Source of the DNA: Desulfoglaeba alkanexedens ALDC
GTDB lineage: Bacteria; Desulfobacterota; Syntrophobacteria; Syntrophobacterales; DSM-9756
DNA: 64,000 nucleotides
NCBI RefSeq assembly: GCF_005377625.1
Contig: NZ_CP040098.1
Coordinates: forward strand, 1,729,501-1,793,500
Reading direction: 5' to 3'
Shown: one piece after another, positions 36,658-46,158 of the stretch
Position numbering within the stretch: position 1 is the stretch's first letter
Layout of the letters: each line of letters opens with the position of its first letter
Notes under the pieces: generated by a model
What the model saw: only the letters and a program-made list of their open reading frames with translations
Told to the model about the DNA's origin: nothing
The model's database searches: none
Made by a program: the position numbers and the translations under genes

Positions 36658-39429
36658 ATGAACGAGTGGAAATGGAACGGCTCGCGGTGGTGGAAGTTTG
36701 ATTTCCACACCCATACGCCGGCATCCGAAGACTATGGCAAAGGGCCAAACCAAAGAGATCTGAAAAACCGCACACCGAAAGAATGGCTTTTGGACTACAT
36801 GCGAGCGAGGATCGACTGCGTGGCCGTCACCGACCATAACAGCGGGGCATGGATTGACCGACTTAAGGGAGCATTGTCGGAACTGGAAAACGAGAGTCAT
36901 GCCGATTTCCGACCCATTCACCTGTTTCCAGGCGTTGAAATCTCGGTTAACGGCGGTATTCATCTTTTGGCAGTTCTGGGATGCGAGAAGGCGACTTCGG
37001 ATATTGATAGTCTCCTCGGCACCGTCGGGTTTACTGGAACCAAGGGATCGAGTGACGATGTCACAACCAGGTCGTTTGTCGAGGTGGTCAACGCCATTGT
37101 TTCTGCCGGCGGCATTGCCATTCCCGCCCATGTTGATGAAAAGAACGGGCTTTTCAAACAGACAGGGACGACCTTGCAACAGGCACTGGATTGCGACGGC
37201 GTCTTCGCCATGGAACTGGTGGATGGGTCTTTTCAGAAGCCACAGCTCTACATCGACAAAAAACCCAGTTGGACCGAAGTGCTCGGATCGGATGCGCATC
37301 ATCCTTCGGGAAACCCTGGGCAGAAGTTTCCCGGCAGCCGTTTTACCTGGATAAAGATGGGGACTCCTTGTATCGAAGGGCTTCGGTTGGCACTCCTTGA
37401 CGGCCCTCTTTCCGTCATCCGTTCCGAGGCCATCACGCAGGACCCGAATCAGCATGCCGACATGGCGATGGAATATGTTGAGGTGAATAAGGCTCGCTAT
37501 ATAGGACAACCGGACTCCTTCAAAGTTGATCTGAATCCATGGATGAACGCCGTCATCGGCGGCCGGGGAACCGGAAAGTCAACCATCATTGAATTTCTGC
37601 GGCTTATCCTCAGGCGTGAAAAAGAGTTGCCGGAGAGTTTACAAAAAGACTTTGCAAAGTATTTCGAAGTGTACGCAAGCCGTGATGAAGATGGGTTGTT
37701 GACAGAGGATTCACATTTTGCCCTCGTGTACAGAAAAAACGGTGCGCGCTACCGTGTGCAGTGGAGCCAACGCGGGGACGTGGAACCCATTGAAACGGAA
37801 CAATCCGATGAATCGTGGAGGTCCGAACCGGGAGAGATCACTCAGCGGTTTCCAGTTCGCATCTACAGCCAGAAACAAATCTATGAACTGGCCAAGGCGC
37901 CCCTTGCGCTTCTCAAGATTGTAGATGAATCCCCCGAGGTGGACCGACGCTCCTGGGAAAATGAATGGAAAGCGGAAGAGTCCCGGTTTCTGTCGCTAAG
38001 GGCCAAGGCAAGAGAGATCGAGGCCGGTTTATCGGATGAGCCTGGATTGCAGGGCGAATTGAAGGATGTCCAGCACAAGCTGGCAGTTTTTGAGCAGGCC
38101 GGCCACGCAGACATTCTTAAGGAATACCAGACGCGGCTGCGCCAGCAACGGGCGGTGGAGGAATGGAAGCAATCCTGGGCCGGCGCAGGTGAGCGGATAC
38201 GTGGGATCGCGCAAGAAATTATTCCTGAGACCCTGGATCCCGCATCTTTCGATCAGGACAAGCCGGAAGAAAAGGATTTTCTTGAAAAAGTATCAAGCAC
38301 CCTCCGTGAAATCCAACAAGTCCGCGATGACCTTGAGAAATCGGCGAGCAAGCTTGATGCCATCCTGTCCAAATGGTCAGCGGAACAGGAAACATCCTTA
38401 TGGGCCCGGGCAGTGGAAAAGGCTATTGAGGAATATGGACAGTTGCGTACAAAGCTTGCCAAGGAGGCGGCAGGCGACCCTTCAGCCTATGGTGAACTGG
38501 TGCAACGCAGGCAGATGCTTGAAGCGCGGTTGAAGGAGTTTGAGTCGCGGAAGAAGCAGCTCGGCTCGATCCAGAAAGAGGCGCAGCAGAGCCTTACACG
38601 TCTTGTTGAGGTGAGACGGAGGTTGACAAGCCGAAGAAAGGAATTTTTGAAAAACGTCCTTGAAAGGAACTCATATGTGCGTATCGAGGTGATTTCTTAC
38701 GGCGCGCGGGAGACAGTGGAAGAAGCATTCAGGAGAATTATACAGAGAGACTCCGGAGGCTTTGAGAAAGACATCGGCAAGGTGGACAATGGAGAGGGGT
38801 TGCTTGGATGTCTTTATTCGGGAAATCAGAGTGCCGACGATTTTGAGACAAAGCTGGAGGAGCTCAAGCAAAAGGTGAAGGCGATTGCCGCGGGCAAGAC
38901 CACACTAGTATCTGTCAGAGATCAACGATTCACTTCACATCTTGAGAGACTGCCACCCGAAACGTTCGATCGGCTGGATCTATGGTTTCCGGAGGATTCC
39001 TTGAGGGTGGAGTACAGCACATTAGGAGATGGATCAGGATTTCGTTCCATTCAGGAAGGGTCACCCGGCCAGAAAACGGCAGCGCTGCTCGCTTTCCTGC
39101 TTTCCTACGGAAAAGAGCCGATCGTTCTCGACCAACCGGAAGACGACCTGGATAACCATCTGATTTATGACCTTATTGTGACCCAGCTTAGGAACATCAA
39201 GCAAAAACGGCAGGTGATCGTGGTGACGCACAATGCCAATATCGTTGTGAACGGCGACGCCGAACTGGTTGTCGCCTTAGCGGTGCGCAACGGCCAAACG
39301 CAGATTGAAACGGGCGGTTCTTTGCAGGAAAAGCGTGTGAGAGAAACCATCTGTGAAGTCATGGAGGGTGGTGAAGAGGCTTTTAAACAAAGATACCGCC
39401 GCATCGCTCTGGAGGGTCGCCATGTTTGA
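36658..39429 (+). CDS. PHP-domain SMC-like ATPase (TrlF-type) inside the BREX operon
   Basis: A 923-residue fusion. Residues 1-260 form a PHP metal-dependent phosphoesterase: DFHTHTP (His17, His19), VTDHNSG, GVEIS, PAHVDE and GSDAHH are all present. From about 295 an SMC/RecN-like ATPase begins, with GGRGTGKST near 301-309, a long coiled coil (about 430-690), and LDQPEDDLDNHL near 825 with VVTHNAN. A nuclease or phosphatase driven by an ABC-type motor is suggested. GGAGGTGAAGC precedes the start. It overlaps the following AlbA_2 gene by eight bases, so the two were translated together. Confidence 0.85.
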   Translation: MNEWKWNGSRWWKFDFHTHTPASEDYGKGPNQRDLKNRTPKEWLLDYMRARIDCVAVTDHNSGAWIDRLKGALSELENESHADFRPIHLFPGVEISVNGGIHLLAVLGCEKATSDIDSLLGTVGFTGTKGSSDDVTTRSFVEVVNAIVSAGGIAIPAHVDEKNGLFKQTGTTLQQALDCDGVFAMELVDGSFQKPQLYIDKKPSWTEVLGSDAHHPSGNPGQKFPGSRFTWIKMGTPCIEGLRLALLDGPLSVIRSEAITQDPNQHADMAMEYVEVNKARYIGQPDSFKVDLNPWMNAVIGGRGTGKSTIIEFLRLILRREKELPESLQKDFAKYFEVYASRDEDGLLTEDSHFALVYRKNGARYRVQWSQRGDVEPIETEQSDESWRSEPGEITQRFPVRIYSQKQIYELAKAPLALLKIVDESPEVDRRSWENEWKAEESRFLSLRAKAREIEAGLSDEPGLQGELKDVQHKLAVFEQAGHADILKEYQTRLRQQRAVEEWKQSWAGAGERIRGIAQEIIPETLDPASFDQDKPEEKDFLEKVSSTLREIQQVRDDLEKSASKLDAILSKWSAEQETSLWARAVEKAIEEYGQLRTKLAKEAAGDPSAYGELVQRRQMLEARLKEFESRKKQLGSIQKEAQQSLTRLVEVRRRLTSRRKEFLKNVLERNSYVRIEVISYGARETVEEAFRRIIQRDSGGFEKDIGKVDNGEGLLGCLYSGNQSADDFETKLEELKQKVKAIAAGKTTLVSVRDQRFTSHLERLPPETFDRLDLWFPEDSLRVEYSTLGDGSGFRSIQEGSPGQKTAALLAFLLSYGKEPIVLDQPEDDLDNHLIYDLIVTQLRNIKQKRQVIVVTHNANIVVNGDAELVVALAVRNGQTQIETGGSLQEKRVRETICEVMEGGEEAFKQRYRRIALEGRHV

Positions 39430-40678
39430 CAGCCCTGAGGAACTATTACGGAAAATACGTCTTGGCGAGGATACATCACTTGAGCTCAAGACCGTTCGGT
39501 TTAGAGGTGACCGGATTTCGGAGCCGAAACGCGACGATTTGGCTGACGAGCTGGCCGCGATTGCGAATACCCACGATGGTGTCATTGTACTTGGTGTTGA
39601 TGACAAGACGCGTGACATCGACGGCATCCCGGCTGAAAGGATCTAGGCTGCGGAACGTTATGTATATGAAATATGTAACGAAAGCATCAGGCCCCCGGTT
39701 CTCTTCCGGTCTTTTCGCATGGAGCTGCCCGACAGTACTGGAGTGCTCCGACCCATTCTCAAAGTGGACATCCCACGCAGCCTTTTCGTGCATGAAAGCC
39801 CTGGCGGCTACTTCCATCGTCAGGGCAGCTCCAAACGGAAGATGCCGCCGGAGTATCTCGCTCGTCTGTTTCAGCAGCGCAGTCAGGCACGGCTGATTCG
39901 ATTTGAAGAACAGCCTGTTCCGGAATCTGGCATAAGCGACTTGTCCGAGGCGCTTTGGCGAAGATACACAACCCGCTCCGATGAAGCTTCGGAGATTGTT
40001 CTTCTGAAGCGGAACCTGTTGTCGCGCGAGGAAAGCGGGGCGATCCGCGCTTCAGTCGCCGGGGTTCTGCTTTGCTGTGAGCGCCCGGACCGGTTCCTGC
40101 CGAGCGCCTATATCGAAGCCGTCCGTTACCGTGGAACCAGGCAAGACTCCAACTACCAAACCGACGCACAGAGGATCTATGGCCCGCTGGACCTGCAGAT
40201 CAAACAGGCGATGTCATTTCTGAAGCGAAATCAAACTGTTATTGCCACAAAGGAACCCCACCGAATTGAACTACCGCAGTTTAGCGAAAGGGCTGTCTTT
40301 GAAGCAGTCGTGAATGCAGTGGCTCATCGCGATTATGCCATTTTCGGTTCAAAGATCCGATTCTTCATGTTCGATAACCGACTGGAGATTTATTCGCCAG
40401 GCGCGCTCCCGAATACCGTGACGATTGATAGCATTGCTTTGCGTCAGGCCACCCGGAACGAGCTGATTACAAGTTTACTTGCGGAAACGCCGGTTGCGGA
40501 AACGATTGGAGATGTGGGCAGAGGTTTCTATATGGAAAAGCGGGGAGATGGTGTTCCGATTATCCTATCTGAAAGTGAAAAACTGTCTGGCAAGAAGCCG
40601 GTGTATCAGCTTATTGACGATTCCGAGCTCTTGCTAACCGTGTTTTCTGCAGAAATGGAACAGCAGGATGCGGATTGA
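39422..40678 (+). pseudogene. AlbA_2 ATP-binding protein with an in-frame TAG
   Basis: One continuous frame of about 418 codons interrupted only by TAG at 39644-39646. The N-terminal part (DTSLELKTV, NTHDGVIVLGVDD) is an AlbA_2 domain. After the stop the same frame goes on without loss (AAERYVYEICNESIRPPVLF) to the HATPase-like part (VVNAVAHRDYAIFG). A single C to T change from CAG would explain it. Other genes here end in TAG, so general reassignment is unlikely. Restart at ATG 39719 could give the C-terminal 319 residues. It overlaps brxHII by 11 nt. Confidence 0.85.
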
Positions 40679-43652
40679 TGCAAATAGCTGGTACTACAGC
40701 CCGGACCATGGGCAGCTCTGTCAGGTCATCGAAGCCCAGACGCTCTGGGGTGAGACGACCTGCCGCGTATGGCTGCCCGGGCGCGACTCCGTGGTCCGAA
40801 TCCCGGCATCTCGGCTCAAACCGATTGAGAGTGCTGGTACCACCTCGCCGGAATACATCGCCTACATCGCTGCTGCCGCGCGGGTAGCCGACGCCCTGAC
40901 CCAGGACGTCCTGCTCGCGCCCATCGAGTCCTCCGTCATCCCGCTGCCGCACCAGATACGGGCCCTGTCCCGCGCCATCGCCAACGACCGCGTGCGCTAT
41001 CTCCTAGCGGACGAGGTCGGTCTGGGTAAGACCATCGAGGCCGGGCTCATTCTGCGGGAGCTCAAACTTCGCGGGCTGGTCAAGCGGACGCTGGTCATCG
41101 CCCCGAAAGGGCTGGTGAGCCAGTGGGTGGCCGAAATGCGGGTCCACTTCAACGAACATTTCCAGCTTGTCTTACCGGAAGACATAAAAACACTCAGCCG
41201 CATTTCGGCAGTTTCTGGTTCCGAGTTCCTGGTTCCTGGTTCAATACAACAACCAGAAACCAGAGACCAGGAACCAGCCAACCCATGGACGATGTTCTCC
41301 CAAGTGGTGGTGCCCATGGATTCGGTCAAGCCTCTGGACAAGCGCCGCGGCTGGAGCGCGGCTCAGGTGAGTGAGCACAATCGCGAACGGTTCGAGGACC
41401 TGCTCTCCGCCGGCTGGGACCTGGTGATCGTGGACGAAGCGCACCGACTCGGCGGCAGCACCGACCAGGTGGCCCGCTTCAAACTGGGCCAGGGACTCTC
41501 CGAGGCTGCGCCATATTTCCTGATGCTTTCGGCCACCCCGCACCAGGGCAAGACCGACGCCTTTCATCGGCTGGTTTCCCTGATCGACGCCCAGGAGTTC
41601 CCGGATATCAGCAGCGTCACCCGCGAGCGGGTCCAGCCGCATGTCATCCGCACCGAGAAGCGCCGTGCCATCGATGCCGATGGGAAGCCCCTGTTCAAGC
41701 CGCGGCGCACGCAGCTTGGCCCGGTCTCCTGGGAGGATCGCCACCGGGACCAGCGGCTGCTCTACGAGGCGGTCACGGAATACGTGCGAGAAGGCTACAA
41801 CCAGGCCATGCGGGAGAAGCGGAACTACATCGGATTCTTGATGATCCTGATGCAGCGCCTGGTGGTCTCCAGCACAAGCGCGATCAAGACGACGCTGGAG
41901 CGGCGCCTCGAGGCCCTCGAAGAAAGAACCACGGATGGACACGGATATACACAGATGGAGTTATCGAAGGAAGGATCCGAGTCCATCGGTGTTCATCCGT
42001 GGTTCTCTCCCGAGGAATGGGCCGACCTGGACGGCCAGGAACAGGTGGACACGCTGCTCAAGCCCCGGCTCAAGGTCCTGGAGAATGAACGGGCCGAGGT
42101 GGAGCTGCTCCTGGAGGCGGCCAAACGCTGCGAAGCCCAAGGCCCGGACGCCAAGGCCGAGGCGCTCCTGGAGTGGATCTACCGGCTACAGGCTGAGGAA
42201 GGCGACCCGGATCTCAAGGTGCTGGTGTTCACCGAGTTCGTGCCGACCCAGGAGATGCTTTACACGTTCCTGACCGAGCGCGGCTTCGAGGTGGTATGCC
42301 TCAACGGCTCCATGGACATGGAGGAGCGCAAGCGGGTCCAAGACGCTTTTGCCAAGGACGCCCGCATCCTCATCTCGACGGACGCCGGTGGTGAGGGTCT
42401 CAACCTACAGTTCTGTCATGTGGTCATCAACTACGACATCCCGTGGAACCCGATGCGCCTGGAACAGCGCATCGGCAGGGTGGACCGCATCGGCCAGACT
42501 TTTACTGTGCGCGCCATCAACTTCGTGTTCGAGGACTCGGTCGAACACCGTGTCCGCGAGGTCCTCGAAGAGAAACTGGCGGTCATCTTCGAAGAGTTCG
42601 GCATCGACAAGACCGGTGATGTGCTTGACTCTGCCCAGGCGGGCCAGATTTTCGATGATCTGTATGTGGAAGCCATCCTCAACCCTGATGTGGTGGAAAC
42701 GAAGGTCGACGAGGTCATGAAAAGCATCCAGGAGCAGGCCCGGGAGTCCCGGCAGAGCGCTTCCGTGCTCGGCTCTACCGAGGACCTGGACCCTCGTGAG
42801 GCCCAGCGGCTGCTGGCTCACCCGCTCCCGGCCTGGATCGAAACCATGACGGTATCATGGCTCCGGTCCAGGAGTCATGAGTTGAAAGCGATGAGGACTG
42901 AGGATGACGGCATATCACCAGGCGCTGAAATCATCGGTAAAGAGGGGCCAGCCACCATTTGGCGACTAACATGGCCCGACGGTACGGTCCAGGAGGGAGC
43001 CTTCACCCATCACTCAGCACTCAGTCCTCATTACTCAAAACTCGGGCTCGAAGAGCCTCGCGTGCGTGGGCTGGCCATGCGCCTTCCTCCCTTTGCTCCG
43101 GGACAACCGATCCCGGTCATCACGCTTCCCGGCCTGGCGCCAGAGATCCAAGGGTTCTGGTCTTTGTGGGAAATTTCGATTCACGTCGACTCAGCACTCA
43201 GCACTCAAAGCTCATCACTCACGCGCCATCGGCGCGTCCTGCCTTTGTTCCTGGCTGACGACGGTCGGGTGTTTGCGCCGACTGCCCGCCACATCTGGGA
43301 TCAACTGGTGGTAACGGAGCCCACGATCCTCCGGCATTTGGACGTCGAGACCTCTCATCAAGCTTTCGAACGACTCCGGGAGGCGGCAGAACGACAGGGG
43401 AAGATGATCTATGACGAGTTGGTAGCCGCTCACCGGGAGCGCCTTGCGCGGGAGCGTGAGAAGGGCGAGTACGCCTTCGCTGCGCGACGCAGAGCCATCG
43501 AGCGCATCGGACTGCCCCAGGTCCGTAACCATCGCCTGAGTCTGTTGGAACAGGAGGAAGAACGCTTCCACGAACAACTCGGGCGCAGGACCCAGATCTT
43601 GCCGGAACTGGCGCCCCTGCTTCTCGTCCGCGTAGAAGGGAACCACGGATGA
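40668..43652 (+). CDS. brxHII: BREX-3 SNF2-type helicase BrxHII
   Basis: The 994-residue helicase of the type 3 operon. DEVGLGKT is at 115-122, VDEAHRLGG near 254-262, SATPHQGKT near 284 and the C-terminal lobe includes DAGGEGLNLQ, then QRIGRVDRIGQ. At least four repeat insertions are read in frame: 41212-41277, 41926-42005, 43010-43042 and 43190-43222. They add low-complexity peptides (SGSEFLVPGSIQQPETRDQE; TTDGHGYTQMELSKEG; HHSALSPHYSKL; SALSTQSSSL). All motor motifs are spared. The last residues and stop (GNHG, TGA) are written by a CCACGGATGA repeat. It overlaps the GxxExxY gene by ATGA. Confidence 0.9.
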   Translation: MRIDANSWYYSPDHGQLCQVIEAQTLWGETTCRVWLPGRDSVVRIPASRLKPIESAGTTSPEYIAYIAAAARVADALTQDVLLAPIESSVIPLPHQIRALSRAIANDRVRYLLADEVGLGKTIEAGLILRELKLRGLVKRTLVIAPKGLVSQWVAEMRVHFNEHFQLVLPEDIKTLSRISAVSGSEFLVPGSIQQPETRDQEPANPWTMFSQVVVPMDSVKPLDKRRGWSAAQVSEHNRERFEDLLSAGWDLVIVDEAHRLGGSTDQVARFKLGQGLSEAAPYFLMLSATPHQGKTDAFHRLVSLIDAQEFPDISSVTRERVQPHVIRTEKRRAIDADGKPLFKPRRTQLGPVSWEDRHRDQRLLYEAVTEYVREGYNQAMREKRNYIGFLMILMQRLVVSSTSAIKTTLERRLEALEERTTDGHGYTQMELSKEGSESIGVHPWFSPEEWADLDGQEQVDTLLKPRLKVLENERAEVELLLEAAKRCEAQGPDAKAEALLEWIYRLQAEEGDPDLKVLVFTEFVPTQEMLYTFLTERGFEVVCLNGSMDMEERKRVQDAFAKDARILISTDAGGEGLNLQFCHVVINYDIPWNPMRLEQRIGRVDRIGQTFTVRAINFVFEDSVEHRVREVLEEKLAVIFEEFGIDKTGDVLDSAQAGQIFDDLYVEAILNPDVVETKVDEVMKSIQEQARESRQSASVLGSTEDLDPREAQRLLAHPLPAWIETMTVSWLRSRSHELKAMRTEDDGISPGAEIIGKEGPATIWRLTWPDGTVQEGAFTHHSALSPHYSKLGLEEPRVRGLAMRLPPFAPGQPIPVITLPGLAPEIQGFWSLWEISIHVDSALSTQSSSLTRHRRVLPLFLADDGRVFAPTARHIWDQLVVTEPTILRHLDVETSHQAFERLREAAERQGKMIYDELVAAHRERLAREREKGEYAFAARRRAIERIGLPQVRNHRLSLLEQEEERFHEQLGRRTQILPELAPLLLVRVEGNHG
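41212..41277. repeat. in-frame insertion 1 in brxHII
   Basis: GTTCCTGGTTCCTGGTTC mirrored by AACCAGAGACCAGGAACCAG. Lies between LSRI and NPWTMF, which probably were close together originally. Confidence 0.85.
41926..42005. repeat. in-frame insertion 2 in brxHII
   Basis: GAACCACGGATGGACACGGA mirrored by GTGTTCATCCGTGGTTC with an internal loop. Same family as 43641 and 44037. Confidence 0.85.
42891..43042. repeat. GGACTGAGG / CACTCAG repeat pair in brxHII
   Basis: GATGAGGACTGAGGATGAC (42891-42909) and CACTCAGCACTCAGTCCTCA with a further ATTACTC (43011-43036) form inverted arms separated by about 100 nt of helicase sequence. Both are read in frame. Whether this is one element that captured coding DNA or two insertions is open. 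Confidence 0.6.
43190..43222. repeat. CACTCAG insertion in brxHII
   Basis: ACTCAGCACTCAGCACTCAA, then GCTCATCACTCAC: tandem heptamers read as SALSTQSSSLT. Confidence 0.7.
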
Positions 43653-43670
43653 ACACGGATCAACACAGAT
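43641..43670. repeat. CCACGGATGAACACGG repeat at brxHII/GxxExxY junction
   Basis: GAACCACGGATGAACACGGA, then TCAACACAGA. It supplies the brxHII stop and the start and first codons of the GxxExxY gene. Confidence 0.8.
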
Positions 43671-44032
43671 TGGTTCATGAAAATGAGACACGGCACATCA
43701 TCGGTTGCGCGATGGAGGTGCTGAATACGCTGGGGCATGGGTTGCTGGAGAAACCGTATGAGAATGCCTTGGTTGTCGAATTCCAACGACGGGGGATAGC
43801 CTACCGGCAGCAGCCTCGCTTCGATGTCGTCTATAAGGGCGTCAAGGTCGGTGAATATGTTCCCGACTTGATTGTCTTCGACAAGATCGTCGTGGATACG
43901 AAAGTGATCGAGAGAATCACGGACCATGAGATCGGCCAAATGCTCAATTACCTCAAGATCACAGGACTACCGCTGGGCCTGATCTTGAACTTCCGCCGCG
44001 CACGACTCGATTGGAAAAGGATCGTGTTATGA
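43649..44032 (+). CDS. GxxExxY protein
   Basis: A 127-residue GxxExxY-family protein. The signature GHGLLEKPYENAL is near residues 30-42. The following strands (VEFQRRGI, YVPDLIVFDKIVVDTKVI) resemble a PD-(D/E)XK fold with D-V-D-x-K, so a nuclease-like fold is conceivable. Residues 1-8 (MNTDQHRL) are written by the CCACGGATGAACACGG repeat, and another full copy follows at 44037. It lies precisely between brxHII and pglZ with ATGA overlaps at both ends, so translation of the operon is kept. The family function is unknown. Confidence 0.85.
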   Translation: MNTDQHRLVHENETRHIIGCAMEVLNTLGHGLLEKPYENALVVEFQRRGIAYRQQPRFDVVYKGVKVGEYVPDLIVFDKIVVDTKVIERITDHEIGQMLNYLKITGLPLGLILNFRRARLDWKRIVL

Positions 44033-46158
44033 GTGGAACCACGGATGAACACAGATCCACACCGATGAGGATGGGTGAGAGCCAATCTGGGTCCATCTGT
44101 GTCGATCCGTGGTTCAATTCTTGGCGCGCTGAGATCCTGAAGGAGTTTACCGCCGGCGTATCCCGGCTTACCCTGGTCGCGGACCCGGACGGCCTGCTCC
44201 TTGAAGAGGGTGTCCTCGAGGGGATCCGGGAACGGGGCTTTGAGCTGATCCCGTTCGAGGATCATGTCGCCTTTCGTTATGCCTACGAATCCAAGTTCCG
44301 CTCCCGTTGGGACCGTGGCGAGGAAACCGATCTGGTGGTCGTGCTGCGATCGGCTTCACACGATCTTGATGCCTTGCCCTACGACCTGCTTCAGGCTGGC
44401 CGTAAGCTCTCGTTCTCCTTAAGCGATCTCTTTCCGAATCTCAGCTATCCCGTGGTCGCGACGCTCGACCGGGCTGATCTCGACGCCTTGTTCGATGCGC
44501 AATTGAGGCACGCGCCGGGGCAGCTCGGCGACAACGCCACCAAAGATTTCGTTCTTCGTTATGTGTTCGAGATCGCGCCGGAACTCATCAAAGAGCCTAA
44601 GGATCTGCTGCGGGTGTTGCTGCGCCGCCATTACCGCGGCGGGCGGATTCCGGCTATCCTCGATGAGCGCTTTATCCAGGTGCTTCGTCAAAACGGCCTA
44701 TTCGAGGGTTGGCCTTTAGAGACCATCATTCCGGACGCGCAAGCATTCTTTGCGTTCTTGCAGGAGCGCTGGCCGGTGTTCCTGGATTCGCTCGCAAAGC
44801 CGAAAGACGATGTTCTCCACCAGGACGCGGCGGACTACGACTTCGAATTTCTAGGACCGACGCTTTTGCCTTTCGACCACCACGATGTACGCATTTACAT
44901 CGACAATCTTTTCCTCGAGGGCTTGCTCCAGCCGGTTCCTCACGAGCAATCGCAAGCGCTCGCCAAGACCTGGGTGGCCTACGGCATCAAAGTCTCCTCC
45001 GCGGACAAGCGTCGCCGCCGCATCGAGGGGCTGCTGGATTCCATCGAGAAGGCTCTCCCCACGGTGGAGGCGCGTTATGGAGAGTGGTTCCATTTCGCTT
45101 ACCGGTGGGCGAAACTGAAAGTGCTGAGTGCTGAGGACTGGGTGTTGAGTGAGGACGGGAGGGATTGGCGAGAACGAATCGAGGCGCTTACCCGGCAGGT
45201 GGATGCGCGCTACCTTGAATGGGTCACTCGTCATTATGCAAGTCTCATCAACCTACCGGCCACGAATCCAGTCATGCTTCACCATCTGCCCCGGTTCTTT
45301 GCGCACTCAACGCTCAGCACTCAACGCTCAAAGCTTGCCTTTCTACTGGTTGACGGAATGTCATTTGATCAGTGGCTTGTTTTGCAAGAAGTGCTTACCG
45401 AGCAACTCCCTACGCTTCGGTTCCGTGAAACGGCGGTTTTCGCCTGGATTCCCACGATCACCTCGGTTTGCCGGCAGGCCGCCTTTGCCGGCAGGCCGCC
45501 GATCTACTTCCCGGCGAGTATCCATACCACAGACAAGGAGCCGAGCCTTTGGACCCAGTTCTGGGTCGATCAGGGGCTGACGCAGCGTGAGGTGGCTTAC
45601 ACCAAGGGGCTGGGCGACGGGGACCTGGACGAGGTCTCCGAGCTACTCAGCCGCCCCAGGCTGCGTGTCCTCGGACTGGTCATTGACAAGGTCGACCGGA
45701 TCATGCACGGCATGGAGCTGGGTTCGGCGGGCATGCACAACCAGGTTCGGCAATGGGCCAGGCAGGGATTTATGCGGGACCTTCTCAGCCTGCTTCATGA
45801 TCGCCATTTCCAGGTCTACCTTGCCTCGGACCACGGCAACATCGAGGCGAGAGGCGTGGGACGGCCTGCCGAAGGGGCGGTTGCGGACCTGCGCGGCGAG
45901 CGCGTCCGTGTCTACTCCGATCCCAGGCTCAGGGCTCAAATTAAGGAGCGATTTCCGGAGTCCATGGAGTGGCCTTCGGTGGGCCTTCCAGAGGACTACC
46001 TCGCCCTCATCGCGCCACCCCGGGCTGCTTTCGTGCGGGCGGGTGAAACCCTCGTCGGTCATGGAGGCATTAGTGTCGAGGAACTGCTCGTCCCTCTTGT
46101 ACAGATTGATAGGAAGGGCCGATGGGTTTGCCGAGACATCGACGACATAACCAGATAG
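44029..46158 (+). CDS. pglZ: BREX-3 phosphatase-fold protein PglZ
   Basis: The 709-residue PglZ, an alkaline-phosphatase-superfamily protein present in all BREX types. Metal-site motifs are recognisable: LLVDGMSFDQW near 443, VIDKVDRIMHG near 556 and SDHGNIEARG near 605. The ending HGGISVEELLVPLV is characteristic. Residues 3-29 derive from a complete palindromic repeat (44037-44116). Further repeat insertions are at 45121-45155 and 45303-45332, and a doubled TGCCGGCAGGCCG at 45478-45509. It starts on the GxxExxY stop (ATGA). Confidence 0.88.
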   Translation: MSGTTDEHRSTPMRMGESQSGSICVDPWFNSWRAEILKEFTAGVSRLTLVADPDGLLLEEGVLEGIRERGFELIPFEDHVAFRYAYESKFRSRWDRGEETDLVVVLRSASHDLDALPYDLLQAGRKLSFSLSDLFPNLSYPVVATLDRADLDALFDAQLRHAPGQLGDNATKDFVLRYVFEIAPELIKEPKDLLRVLLRRHYRGGRIPAILDERFIQVLRQNGLFEGWPLETIIPDAQAFFAFLQERWPVFLDSLAKPKDDVLHQDAADYDFEFLGPTLLPFDHHDVRIYIDNLFLEGLLQPVPHEQSQALAKTWVAYGIKVSSADKRRRRIEGLLDSIEKALPTVEARYGEWFHFAYRWAKLKVLSAEDWVLSEDGRDWRERIEALTRQVDARYLEWVTRHYASLINLPATNPVMLHHLPRFFAHSTLSTQRSKLAFLLVDGMSFDQWLVLQEVLTEQLPTLRFRETAVFAWIPTITSVCRQAAFAGRPPIYFPASIHTTDKEPSLWTQFWVDQGLTQREVAYTKGLGDGDLDEVSELLSRPRLRVLGLVIDKVDRIMHGMELGSAGMHNQVRQWARQGFMRDLLSLLHDRHFQVYLASDHGNIEARGVGRPAEGAVADLRGERVRVYSDPRLRAQIKERFPESMEWPSVGLPEDYLALIAPPRAAFVRAGETLVGHGGISVEELLVPLVQIDRKGRWVCRDIDDITR
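44037..44116. repeat. full palindromic repeat inside the pglZ start
   Basis: AACCACGGATGAACACAGAT on the left mirrors ATCTGTGTCGATCCGTGGTT on the right. It lies between the start codon and the conserved body of PglZ and stays in frame. Confidence 0.88.
45121..45155. repeat. in-frame repeat insertion in pglZ
   Basis: GTGCTGAGTGCTGAGGACTG, then GGTGTTGAGTGAGG. The inverted type (CACTCAACGCTCAGCACTCA) follows at 45303-45332, also in frame. Confidence 0.7.
45303..45332. repeat. second CACTCAAC-type insertion in pglZ
   Basis: Tandem CACTCAACGCTCAG units read as HSTLSTQRSKL, complementary in sense to 45121-45155. Confidence 0.7.

Noticed and set aside
39644-39646. TAG as a pyrrolysine codon
   Set aside because: No pyl genes or methylamine methyltransferase here, and several genes (DUF499, pglZ) end in TAG; a nonsense mutation is simpler.
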